From NCBI GenBank assembly GCA_021776135.1, contig JAJFGL010000041.1:43994-107993 (forward strand): a stretch of 64,000 nt of DNA, written 5' to 3'. The notes beneath the pieces are model-generated. The model did no database searches. It had not been told where the DNA came from and worked only from the letters and a program-made list of their open reading frames with translations. This stretch comes from Kiloniellaceae bacterium (lineage in GTDB: Bacteria; Pseudomonadota; Alphaproteobacteria; Kiloniellales; J153). The translations under genes were made by a program, and so were the position numbers. This document shows positions 46,795-56,268 of the stretch, piece after piece; positions within the stretch are counted from its first letter, which is position 1; each line of letters begins with the position of its first letter.

Positions 46795-48453
46795 TCAATT
46801 GGACCAACGGGGCCACCGGCCCAGCGTGCCGCTGTCGGGCACGAGGCGGAGCATGGCCAACACGATGGCGAGATATGCTAAGGCCACCTCTGGCGCGGCG
46901 GCGAGCACCATATCGCCGGCGCCGGGGGGGTGGGACGACGCCTCATCCGTCACCAAGACGACACGGCCCCCGATGCCACGGATTCTGTCCAGGATGAAAT
47001 CCGTCCAGTCGTCTCGATCCAGTGCGCCGAGGACCAAGAGGACGGCACAATCCGCGAGCTCGCGTTCGATGGCGAGCCTGTCCTCGGCAGTCATCGCGTC
47101 ATGGAACAGGTTGGTGTCCGGGATCAGGGCGCCCGCACAGTCCGGACACCGCAGATCGCAACGACGCCAAATTTGGCCTGGCGGCCAGGCGCTGCCGGAA
47201 CCGCAGTCCAGGCAGCTCAGCCGGTCGATCCGTCCGTGCACGTCCACGACAGCTTCGGCGCCGGCTTGCCGCAGGGCGCCAAGAACGTCCCGGGACAGGA
47301 TCTTGCCCACCCATCCCCGGCGCTCGAAGCCGGCCAGGGCATGGTGCCGCGCCGCCGGCTCCGCCTCTTGCGCCAAGGCGCGCAGACGGTCGCACACCAC
47401 CCAGAATGCCTTTCGGGATCGTAACGATCCGCGCAACCGCTCATCGGAGAACACCGGAGGTTTCCCGCGTCCGCCAAGCGAGCCGCCGTGCAAGGGTTCC
47501 AGGGCCAGGGCGTATGTAGCCGTGTCACCACCCAGAAACGCCATGGCAGGGTGGCCCGCCGCGCGGGCGCGGTGGATCGCCAACGCAACGCGCCAAAAGT
47601 CGGGCTGGAGGATCGGCGTGCGCCGCATGCGCCGCATCGCGGCGATGGATAACCAGAGCCCGAGAGCCAGCGGGGCCAGGAGGGGCGGCGCGATATCGGC
47701 GGCGCCGCTGGTCGTCCAAGATAGCCAGATCATGCCTGCCGATAGGGCGGCGATCGCGCCGCCGACGCTTCCCGCCAAGGAGTCGCGCAGGAAAACGGTC
47801 TGCATGGCGAAAAACGCCAGCGGTACACTCAGGGCCCAGAGACCGGTGTACGCGAAACCGTTGTTCCCTTGTCCCACCAACAAAAACGCAAGCGCTCCAA
47901 GGCACAGCGCCCAGGCGGTGGCCAGACTGTGCGTTATCGCCATGGCGGTAACGATGCACAGGCCGCCCAAGAATACGCCCGGCGTTCCCAGCGGGGATGC
48001 CGGTGCCTCGATCCAGAACCAGGTGCCCGGCGCCGCGAGAGCCCAGGACACCGTCATGGCCGTCGCGACGGCCGGCATCGCCAGCGCCGGCAAGGAGACG
48101 TGGGCAAGGATACGCCGCAACACGAACTCGAGCCCGACGCAGACGCTCAGAACGGTCACGAACAAAGGCACGTCGAAGGCGCCCTCGGCGAAGAAACCGC
48201 CCCACAGGATGCCGACGATCGCCGTGTTGAACCCCGCCAGGCCGCTTTCCCATTCCGCGCGGGTATAGATCCAGCAGAAGACCCCGGCGATGGTTCCGAA
48301 AGCGGCGCCGGCCAGCGCCCCGGCGGCGCCCCAGGGAGATATTAGCGCCAGGCCCGCCAGGATCAGCGCGCCGGCCAGCGGCCGGCCGCAAAACGCGAGC
48401 TGCGCCAAGCCCCGGAACAGCGTCTGGACAAACAAGCTAAAAGCCGCAGTCAT
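46795..48453 (-). CDS. Urea-transporter-like membrane domain fused to a Sir2-like domain
   Basis: 552 residues. Residues 1-275 are ten or so membrane helices with features of the urea transporter family (GFNTAIVGILWGGFF at 73-87, and the second-repeat GQGNNGFAYTGLWALSVPL). Residues 285-530 resemble a sirtuin: the HG of the catalytic His (His406), four zinc cysteines (C414, C417, C436, C439), and a Rossmann tail (VLLVLGALDR). The NAD-binding GAGIS signature is replaced by FLGGDTATY, so classical deacetylase activity is doubtful. The start at 48453 overlaps the decarboxylase stop. I know of no described fusion of this type; the function is open. Confidence 0.7.
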   Translation of the reverse strand: MTAAFSLFVQTLFRGLAQLAFCGRPLAGALILAGLALISPWGAAGALAGAAFGTIAGVFCWIYTRAEWESGLAGFNTAIVGILWGGFFAEGAFDVPLFVTVLSVCVGLEFVLRRILAHVSLPALAMPAVATAMTVSWALAAPGTWFWIEAPASPLGTPGVFLGGLCIVTAMAITHSLATAWALCLGALAFLLVGQGNNGFAYTGLWALSVPLAFFAMQTVFLRDSLAGSVGGAIAALSAGMIWLSWTTSGAADIAPPLLAPLALGLWLSIAAMRRMRRTPILQPDFWRVALAIHRARAAGHPAMAFLGGDTATYALALEPLHGGSLGGRGKPPVFSDERLRGSLRSRKAFWVVCDRLRALAQEAEPAARHHALAGFERRGWVGKILSRDVLGALRQAGAEAVVDVHGRIDRLSCLDCGSGSAWPPGQIWRRCDLRCPDCAGALIPDTNLFHDAMTAEDRLAIERELADCAVLLVLGALDRDDWTDFILDRIRGIGGRVVLVTDEASSHPPGAGDMVLAAAPEVALAYLAIVLAMLRLVPDSGTLGRWPRWSN

Positions 48454-49816
48454 CGCCGCGCAGCCTCTCAGGAAGGCGGTCGAGGGCGAAGACGTCCCGC
48501 CAGGTCTCGCGCTGCCGGACCAGTTCCGGCCCCTCCGGCCCGAGGAGAACCGTCGCCGGCCGGGTCTGGATGAACTGCATGGATTGGCTGTGGCAATAGG
48601 CTCCGACGTGCGAGATGGACAGGATGTCGCCCATCTCGACCGGCGGAAGCAAGGCTTGCTCGCGCAGGCGGTCGCTCTGCATGCACAGCGGGCCGTAAAT
48701 ATCGACGGCCTTATGGCGGCCGTGCTGAACCCCGCTTGGGCCGGCGGCCCGGCCCATGGCGTGATTGTAGAAGCATGCCGTGGGCACCAGATTGACGCCG
48801 GCATCGACGATGATCGCCGGTGTCTGGCCATCGACGGCTTTCTCGGCGACCACGGTGCACAGAAGCTGCGTTGAGGCATCGACGATGGCGCGTCCAGGTT
48901 CGAGGACCAGTATCGGCCGTCCGCCGAACAGTTCCCGGGCTTTTTGCAAGCGGCTGCAAATCTCCTCGGCGTAGGGGAACCAGAAATTGCCGTCGCGGTT
49001 GCTGCCGCCCTGGAAGTCGAACTCCGGGCGCAAGGTGTTGCTGGATGGGAAACCGCCGCCGACATCGATCATGGTCGGCTCGAGACCTAAGTCTCGGGCC
49101 CGCTTGGCCAGAAGAATAAGCCGCTCCACCGATTTGGCGTAGAGCTCCTCTATCAAGACAAAAGTGCCGCAGTGATTATGCAGCAGCTCGAGACGGAGGT
49201 GCGGATTGCGCGCGATTCGTTCCAACGCCCTCTGGCTGTCGCCGTTGTCGTCGTTGAACCCGAACTTGGTCCAGCCGATGGTGCCGTAGCGAAAGCTGAT
49301 CCGGATACCGATGCGGGCCGGCGCCGAAAGCCCGGCCGCGATGGTCTCGACCTGCGCCAGTTCGTCGAAGTTGTCTAGATTGACGATAGCGCCTTCGCCC
49401 AGCGCCCGCTCCAACTCCTCCTGGGTCTTGTGGGGTCCGTTGAAGATCATCTGCGAGGCCGGGAAGCCAAGGGCGCGGGCCAGTTCGTATTCCATGCCGG
49501 AGACGACCTCGGCCCAGGCGCCTTCGTCCTTCAGGACCGAACACACGGCGGGCAGATAGTTGGTCTTGACCGAATAGGCGACATGGGTCTCCAGGTGGGT
49601 GTCCGTGAAGGCCTCTAGAAAGGTGCGGTAATCGCTTCTCAGCCGCTGTTCGGAGATGACGTACAACGGCGAGCCGTATTGCCCGATTAGGGCCGCGGCG
49701 TCGAAATCCTGGCCGAGATCGGCAAATGCCGAGACCTCGCGCGTCGCGTGTTTGGTGAAGGCGATGAACGGCAGCCGCGTGATCTCCGGCGGCTCGTAGG
49801 CCGTGGGCTCAGTCAT
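48437..49816 (-). CDS. PLP-dependent decarboxylase, fold type III (DAP/ornithine decarboxylase-like)
   Basis: 460 residues. The alanine-racemase-fold barrel carries the PLP lysine K84 in HVAYSVKTN, the HCGT segment and the DVGGGFP phosphate-binding loop. EPGRAIVDAS and the C-terminal GPLCMQSD (Cys378, the substrate-side cysteine of this family) complete the active site. It should remove a carboxylate from an amino acid or aminoacyl conjugate. The substrate is not obvious: it clusters with ATP-grasp and PqqD-like genes, not with lysine or polyamine genes. The start at 49816 overlaps the ATP-grasp stop by eight bases. Confidence 0.88.
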   Translation of the reverse strand: MTEPTAYEPPEITRLPFIAFTKHATREVSAFADLGQDFDAAALIGQYGSPLYVISEQRLRSDYRTFLEAFTDTHLETHVAYSVKTNYLPAVCSVLKDEGAWAEVVSGMEYELARALGFPASQMIFNGPHKTQEELERALGEGAIVNLDNFDELAQVETIAAGLSAPARIGIRISFRYGTIGWTKFGFNDDNGDSQRALERIARNPHLRLELLHNHCGTFVLIEELYAKSVERLILLAKRARDLGLEPTMIDVGGGFPSSNTLRPEFDFQGGSNRDGNFWFPYAEEICSRLQKARELFGGRPILVLEPGRAIVDASTQLLCTVVAEKAVDGQTPAIIVDAGVNLVPTACFYNHAMGRAAGPSGVQHGRHKAVDIYGPLCMQSDRLREQALLPPVEMGDILSISHVGAYCHSQSMQFIQTRPATVLLGPEGPELVRQRETWRDVFALDRLPERLRGDDCGF

Positions 49817-51968
49817 GAGACAGGACTCCCTTCGTGGAAAGTGCCGCGATGTGGCTGGCGCGCAGTGGTATTTCTTCACTGCTGCGCAGAAAAACCAATG
49901 CCTTATCGTCCGCGGCGGGATTGGCATGCTTGCCCATCGCAAGCTGGGCCGCCAGGTACGGTTGGTTCGAGCCAAGGGCCGCCGAGTAGTAAATCCACGC
50001 GGTGAAGCGCGGGTTGACCTCGATCAGATAGAAGCAGTCTGTCACCTCGTCGCACATGAATTCGCCCTCGGCCGGCCCGACCCACTCGATGGACCGGAGG
50101 AACTCCGCGAAGGCAGCCTCGAGGCGTGGTTGTTCCACGCGCACCGCGCTCCAGGTGCTGCCGCGCTCGCAGATCGCCAGCTTCTTGATGGTTAACGTCG
50201 AGACGACACGGTGATCGGCGTCGCAAACCACGCTGACGGCATAGACGGGCCCGACGATATGCGACTGCACGATGACCTCTTGCGGGCTGCTAGCGCTGAG
50301 TTGAGCCCAGGCGCTTTTGGCATCGGCTTCGGACGCGATGGGAATGCAGTGCGAGACTGGTCCCTTGACAACCGCCGGGAGGCCAAGGGAGCGCACCGCC
50401 TTGAGTACCTGCGCTTCGCTCTTGGCGATCCGGCTGTCCGGGATGGCGAAGCCGCCCCAGTCACTTGGCAGCGTGCCACGGAAGAGGTTCGGTTTGCTTC
50501 GCCGTTCGAGGCTTTCACCGGAAGGCAATAGGGTATGCACGCCAATCTCCCGGAGTTTGTTGGCAAGCTCGATGAATAGCGGCAGTTCTCCGTCGAGGCA
50601 GGGGATCAGGACATCGAAGGGCGAGGCGTCGTGAATCTCTACCAGCCGCTCTAGAAGAGAGTCGCCCGACTCACCGTGCGGGAGATTGAAGCACCGATCG
50701 AACAGCGCACCCTGATAGGCGCCCGAGTCGAAGGTGCCATAGGCGAGTCCGTACACCTGGGATATCCCGTCGGCAGTGCGTAGCGCCCGGGCGACGCCGA
50801 GTCCGGGATTGATGACGTCGAAGCTGCTGATGCCGGTTAGCGCCACCTTCAACCCGTGCGGCGCCGCACCGTTGCGCGCTGGCCGCGAAGCGCCATTGGT
50901 CGCCGGCCGTCCTTTGACGCCTCTCCGGCGCCGGTAGTCGCGCAGGTCTTCGATTGGAATCGCCGTCTCGGCGATGCCGCGGACATACATCGTACCCGCC
51001 CGGGCCAGGGTCTGCGTCCCTGTCCGGTCGTGGATCTCCAGGATGTGGCCGAGCAGCAAGACGGCCAGGTTCGTGCCGGCCCAGTGGCATAGCATGCTCC
51101 ACGTGGGGAGGTGGCCGCGTAGGTCGCACAGCCAGAGATCTTTAGACCCGGCCGCGCGGACCGCCACGAGTTCGAGGGGCCCCTGCCAGTCCAGGACCTC
51201 GAGGACATCGCGTGCGAAGCTGGCGACATCCGGATCCTCGACCACGGCGCCGGAAACCGTGCGGCCTTCGCCATTCACCACCAGGCTGCGACGGATTACC
51301 ATCGCGGCACAGCCGCCTTGGCGGTCGGCGACCATCGCGATGTTGAATTTTTCCCCGGCCACCTGCCGCCGTAGCACGATACGCGCGCCGTTGTCCGCGG
51401 CGGCCCGGGCCACGGCCAGTTCGGCCTGCGCCGCGTTGAACACGAGCCTCGATTCCGACGACGTGCAGGTCACATATAGCGGATAGCCGAGTTGATCGGC
51501 CTGCCGTGCGGCATCGGCCGGGTCGGTGACGGCAACGCTCGGCGGTCCGGAAAATCGATGGCCGCCGAGAAACCTTGGCAGGTTTTCCGGCCGCACGATC
51601 TCCAGGCGCTCCAAGCTGGGCAGTAGGGTGCGGATGCCCCGCTTGTGCAGGCGTTCCTTAAGCCTTGCGACCACGCGCGCATCGGCGCCGCTGCCGGGGA
51701 TGAGGGCGCCGAACGGGCTTTCCCCATGGGCGCGCAGGACGGCTTTGAAGAAGGCGTCCTCGCCCCCGGCCGTTGGCGGCAGGCGGTGAATTCGATCGAT
51801 CAAGCCGGGCAACCAAGCCCCGGCCAGGACGGGATCGCCGCCCAGCGCGGTGAGTATGAGATCGCCGCCCCATCCCTCCCGCAGAGCGCGGGCGACGGAA
51901 ACGCCGGGGCCGGGCGATTCCAGGCCGGAAAACCCGGTCAGCGCGACGCCGGTGTCTATCGAAACCAT
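49809..51968 (-). CDS. Tandem ATP-grasp protein, probable ligase with one degenerate half
   Basis: 719 residues in two homologous halves joined by an Arg/Asn/Gly-rich linker (about 345-375). Both begin with the same fold: VALTGFSGLESPGPGVSVARAL and VALTGISSFDVINPGLGVARAL. The C-terminal half keeps the ATP-grasp metal motif FYLIEVNPRF and a glycine/Lys-rich loop, so it is probably active. At the matching place the N-terminal half has LWLCDLRGHLP, without the Glu/Asn pair, so it may be a binding or regulatory domain. ATP-grasp ligases form amide bonds through acyl phosphates, which fits a peptide- or amino-acid-conjugating role. Confidence 0.85.
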   Translation of the reverse strand: MVSIDTGVALTGFSGLESPGPGVSVARALREGWGGDLILTALGGDPVLAGAWLPGLIDRIHRLPPTAGGEDAFFKAVLRAHGESPFGALIPGSGADARVVARLKERLHKRGIRTLLPSLERLEIVRPENLPRFLGGHRFSGPPSVAVTDPADAARQADQLGYPLYVTCTSSESRLVFNAAQAELAVARAAADNGARIVLRRQVAGEKFNIAMVADRQGGCAAMVIRRSLVVNGEGRTVSGAVVEDPDVASFARDVLEVLDWQGPLELVAVRAAGSKDLWLCDLRGHLPTWSMLCHWAGTNLAVLLLGHILEIHDRTGTQTLARAGTMYVRGIAETAIPIEDLRDYRRRRGVKGRPATNGASRPARNGAAPHGLKVALTGISSFDVINPGLGVARALRTADGISQVYGLAYGTFDSGAYQGALFDRCFNLPHGESGDSLLERLVEIHDASPFDVLIPCLDGELPLFIELANKLREIGVHTLLPSGESLERRSKPNLFRGTLPSDWGGFAIPDSRIAKSEAQVLKAVRSLGLPAVVKGPVSHCIPIASEADAKSAWAQLSASSPQEVIVQSHIVGPVYAVSVVCDADHRVVSTLTIKKLAICERGSTWSAVRVEQPRLEAAFAEFLRSIEWVGPAEGEFMCDEVTDCFYLIEVNPRFTAWIYYSAALGSNQPYLAAQLAMGKHANPAADDKALVFLRSSEEIPLRASHIAALSTKGVLSHD

Positions 51969-52038
51969 GGCAGAGCCTTTCCCAAGTATCGGGTCCGAGT
52001 TTCCCGGTATCCGGCGCGAATTGAGACTCGCGGCTTCG

Positions 52039-52641
52039 TCAGCGTTCGAGCGAGATCAGATCGCAGCTTTCGACGCCATTCGAATCTTCATAAGTCCAAC
52101 GGACGGATACGCCCGCCTTGGGCTGCAGATATGTGGTCATTTTCGACCAATAGGTGCCGTGAAAGATTTTCCGCTCTTCGGAGACCGGGATGAGGCGCAC
52201 GGTTCCAAGGACGCGGTGTTTGACGTCTTGAGCTTGCCCCACGCTCACCTCGTAGTCCCAAACCCACTTCTCCTCACCCCTCTGGGCCGGAACCGCACCC
52301 TTGAACCTGGACCCGGGAACGAGCTCGTGAAAGTCCTCGAAGTCCTCCATGTCGAACCACTGGGCGCGCTTCCCGGAAAGCTCGTACCAAAGACTCGTGC
52401 CGGTGAGCCGGGCGTGTTTTTCCGAAAAATAGGGCGCACCGTCCAGTTGCCCTTCATAGCGCACGACATCCTTCTCGATCCGCGCGACGGTCAGGTCGTA
52501 GCGCTTGCTGTACGGGCCGTCGCAATCCCACACCATCCTGGTACCAAGCTTGGGCGCATTCAGTTCGGCATGGGCCGGGCCGGCCGTTAAAGCTAAGCTT
52601 ATGGCCGCGGCTAAAAGTATGAGTGGTATCGACATACGCAT
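52039..52641 (-). CDS. Secreted protein of unknown family
   Basis: 200 residues with a signal peptide (cleavage near GPAHAEL). The mature part is beta-rich (RMVWDCDGPYSKRYDLTVARIE, VVRYEGQLDG, YWSKMTTYLQPKAG, RWTYEDSNG) and suggests a lipocalin-like or DUF-type barrel. Two cysteines (in WDCDG and VESCDL) could pair. It is co-oriented in the sigma-54 operon between the PqqD-like and ATP-grasp genes. It may bind the product in the periplasm. I do not recognise a named family. Confidence 0.75.
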   Translation of the reverse strand: MRMSIPLILLAAAISLALTAGPAHAELNAPKLGTRMVWDCDGPYSKRYDLTVARIEKDVVRYEGQLDGAPYFSEKHARLTGTSLWYELSGKRAQWFDMEDFEDFHELVPGSRFKGAVPAQRGEEKWVWDYEVSVGQAQDVKHRVLGTVRLIPVSEERKIFHGTYWSKMTTYLQPKAGVSVRWTYEDSNGVESCDLISLER

Positions 52642-52697
52642 CGTGAAAATTCCTCTCCGGGCGGTTGTCCCGCGGTTCTGAACCTAAATTGGCCGGC

Positions 52698-53045
52698 TCA
52701 AGCCGGTAACGCCGCCAGCCCCATAGAAGCCTGGCTGCTCCGCTCCATGGCCTGGTGCGGGCGCGCGACATCGCGAAACTCTAGAAAGCCCAGAGTGCTA
52801 AGCGTTTCCAGGAAACGCCCTATGTCGCGACGGGCGGCCGCAACGGCCACACTGAACTCCGCCGATAACGCTGCGGCGAGGGTCTCCTCCGTGGCGCCAT
52901 CTTCAAGCCGAAGCACAAGGAATGCCGCCGCAGTATTGCAGGAGCACATCGTGCCGCTATGACTGTCGATCAGAACAATGTCCTGCGATTGGGTATCTTG
53001 TTCGATCAAGATGTGCGAACGAAACGCGAATCGACTGCCGTTCAT
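52698..53045 (-). CDS. PqqD-like peptide-binding protein
   Basis: 115 residues with the PqqD winged-helix pattern: the N-terminal hairpin (FRSHILIEQDTQSQDIVLIDSHSG in outline), a middle helix (NTAAAFLVLRLEDG) and the closing helix (RDIGRFLETLSTLGFLEF). PqqD proteins and RiPP recognition elements hold a precursor peptide for a modifying enzyme. Here no radical SAM enzyme is present, and the partner would be the ATP-grasp or decarboxylase protein. It is the first gene of the operon, behind a GGAG ribosome site and a sigma-54 promoter. Confidence 0.8.
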   Translation of the reverse strand: MNGSRFAFRSHILIEQDTQSQDIVLIDSHSGTMCSCNTAAAFLVLRLEDGATEETLAAALSAEFSVAVAAARRDIGRFLETLSTLGFLEFRDVARPHQAMERSSQASMGLAALPA

Positions 53046-53081
53046 GTTTTATCTCCGGTTCGATATGGGGCGCCTCTAAAT

Positions 53082-53097
53082 TGGCAGGGATTTTGCT
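53082..53097 (+). promoter_or_regulatory. Sigma-54-like promoter facing the kinase gene
   Basis: TGGCAGG-GATT-TTGCT on the plus strand matches the sigma-54 layout TGGCACG-N4-TTGCW except for one base. It points toward the histidine kinase at 53414 and faces the stronger minus-strand sigma-54 promoter 43 bases away. Confidence 0.45.
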
Positions 53098-53119
53098 TAA
53101 AGATAACTTGGAGAGAAAA

Positions 53120-53164
53120 ATGATACATGGTCGTAACAAAGCAAGCTGCGTGCCAGAAAAATGA
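53120..53164 (+). CDS. Possible 14-residue peptide
   Basis: MIHGRNKASCVPEK follows GGAGAG with four-base spacing and lies just past the expected start of the plus-strand sigma-54 transcript. Its stop overlaps an ATG that opens a further 66-codon frame (53161-53361). It also overlaps the minus-strand sigma-54 promoter, so it may be only chance. A short Cys-containing peptide beside a PqqD-like gene is listed as a candidate precursor, with low confidence. Confidence 0.2.
   Translation: MIHGRNKASCVPEK
53140..53155 (-). promoter_or_regulatory. Sigma-54 promoter of the PqqD-ATP-grasp operon
   Basis: On the minus strand TGGCACG-CAGC-TTGCT agrees with the sigma-54 consensus at every conserved base. 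Transcription would start near 53128, giving an 80-base leader before the PqqD-like gene at 53045. An NtrC-family activator gene and a palindrome upstream complete the picture. Confidence 0.8.
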
Positions 53165-53245
53165 GTGCCTCTAAGCAATTGTTTTTACTATATTATACGG
53201 AAATGCTGATAATTCCCCTAGCGGCTCGCGGCGCGCCGGCCGGGG

Positions 53246-53272
53246 GAAATGCCCCACCGCGCGGGGTATTTC
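53246..53272. promoter_or_regulatory. 27-base imperfect palindrome, likely activator (UAS) site
   Basis: The arms GAAATGCCCC and GGGGTATTTC are inverted repeats with two mismatches around a GC-rich centre. The centre lies about 130 bases upstream of the predicted sigma-54 start, the usual place for an NtrC-family enhancer. The likely ligand is the regulator encoded at 54812. Confidence 0.6.
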
Positions 53273-53413
53273 ACGCTTTTGGAGACATCCGGCGGCCGCA
53301 GGTCCGGTTTGCCCATGACCGGATATCGGCGTACACGGCTCAGGCTGCGTTTTTGCTTTAACGGGCAGGGTTCAGCTTAACCATCTTCAGGACGTAGATT
53401 AAGGCGACCGGTT

Positions 53414-54808
53414 ATGGAAAAAGCGATTGCAGGTCTCATGGGACTGGCCAAGCCGGGCCAGGTTCCGTTTCGCCCCTTCAATTTGGTGCGTTGGTTCCTC
53501 GTCCTCGGCTTCACCTCAATAGCCATCACCAGCGTGGTGTCCGCCTTCGCTCTTTCCAACTTCCTCAAGAGCAACATGCTTGAGCGGGATGCCACCGTGA
53601 CCATGGAGTTCGTCAATAGCATCGTCCATGCGGCGCACGCCGACCGCCACCTCATAGCCGGGGATCCGGACGACGGCAACGAGGTTCTGGAGAAGCTTTT
53701 CGAACAGATCGCCAGCGTTCCCGAGGTCATCCGCGCCAATCTCTACGGCAAGAACCGGACGATTCTCTGGTCCAGCGATCCCGCCTTCATCGGCGCGGTG
53801 TTCCGGACCAACCGCGAATTGGATCGTGCCTTTAACGGTGAAGTGGAAATCGAGGAAGGTACGGTCGGTGAGAACAAAAAGGCGGAGCACGCCTTTCTTA
53901 AAGGCACCGGATCCCGTTTTGTCGAAAACTATCTGCCGATCCGGAGCCGCGACGGGCGCGTGGTCATCGGGGTCGCGGAAGTATACAAGACACCCGATGC
54001 GCTTTATAGCGCCATCGATCATGGGACCAGGCTTATCTGGCTCAACGCGATTTCGGGCGGAATCATCCTCTACATCGCTTTGATCTGGATCATCCATCGC
54101 GCCAACTTGGTCATCGGCGAACAGCAAAGGCAGCTCATCGACGCCCAGGCATTGGCCGCCATCGGTGAAATGGCCTCAGCCGTCGCGCACGGCCTGCGCA
54201 ACCCCTTGGCGTCGATCCGGACTTCGGCGGAGGTGTCCTTGGGCGATGCGCCGCCGCCGCCGGTCGAGGAGGCGCTGAAGGATATCGTCGCGCAGTCGGA
54301 CAGACTTGAGCGCTGGGTACGCGAGCTGCTCACCGCTTCGCGGCCCGAGGCTTTCGAGTTCGAGGAGGTCCAAATCAACGACCTGTTGTCACGAAGCGTC
54401 GAGGTCTACGCGAGCCAGATGAAGAGGCAAACTGTCGCGCTCGAACTGCGCCTCGATTCTAAGGCCGGCCTCATCGAGGCCAATACCGTGGCGCTCGGTC
54501 AGGTCGTCAACAGCTTGATCGCGAACGCCTTGGAGGCCATGCCCGGCGGGGGAGACCTGACCATTACGTCGTCGTGCGCTGATGCCGGTAAAATCGTGTC
54601 GATCACGGTTGCCGACACCGGGCAAGGCATACCCGAGAGCCAAATAGGTCAGGTATTCGAGCCGTTTGTCACCACCAAGGGCGCTGGGTTGGGAGTCGGC
54701 CTGCCCTTGGCCAAACGCATCGTCGAGCGCCACCGGGGCCGCCTCGATTTGTCCGCGGCGCCCGGTGGCGGCACTCTTGCTTCAATCGAACTGCCGGCGG
54801 TGAGCTGA
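53414..54808 (+). CDS. NtrB-type sensor histidine kinase
   Basis: 464 residues. Two transmembrane helices (about 27-48 and 202-225) bracket a periplasmic sensor domain of about 150 residues. The H-box is MASAVAHGLRNPLASIRTS, typical of the NtrB/ZraS class, followed by NSLIANALEAMP and GLGVGLPLAKRIV. The stop is three bases before the NtrC-type gene. It is divergent from the PqqD operon and is the probable sensor for it. The ligand is unknown. Confidence 0.92.
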   Translation: MEKAIAGLMGLAKPGQVPFRPFNLVRWFLVLGFTSIAITSVVSAFALSNFLKSNMLERDATVTMEFVNSIVHAAHADRHLIAGDPDDGNEVLEKLFEQIASVPEVIRANLYGKNRTILWSSDPAFIGAVFRTNRELDRAFNGEVEIEEGTVGENKKAEHAFLKGTGSRFVENYLPIRSRDGRVVIGVAEVYKTPDALYSAIDHGTRLIWLNAISGGIILYIALIWIIHRANLVIGEQQRQLIDAQALAAIGEMASAVAHGLRNPLASIRTSAEVSLGDAPPPPVEEALKDIVAQSDRLERWVRELLTASRPEAFEFEEVQINDLLSRSVEVYASQMKRQTVALELRLDSKAGLIEANTVALGQVVNSLIANALEAMPGGGDLTITSSCADAGKIVSITVADTGQGIPESQIGQVFEPFVTTKGAGLGVGLPLAKRIVERHRGRLDLSAAPGGGTLASIELPAVS

Positions 54809-54811
54809 GCC

Positions 54812-56221
<1,410 letters not shown>

Positions 56222-56268
56222 TCCCGCATTGCCCAGATAACGACTGCTCGGTAAAGGTGGTTGCGCCC

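Noticed and set aside
46751..48268. A 505-codon plus-strand open frame
   Set aside because: It lies wholly opposite the UT/Sir2 gene, has Arg/Ser/Pro-rich composition and no family motif. It is a GC-driven shadow frame.
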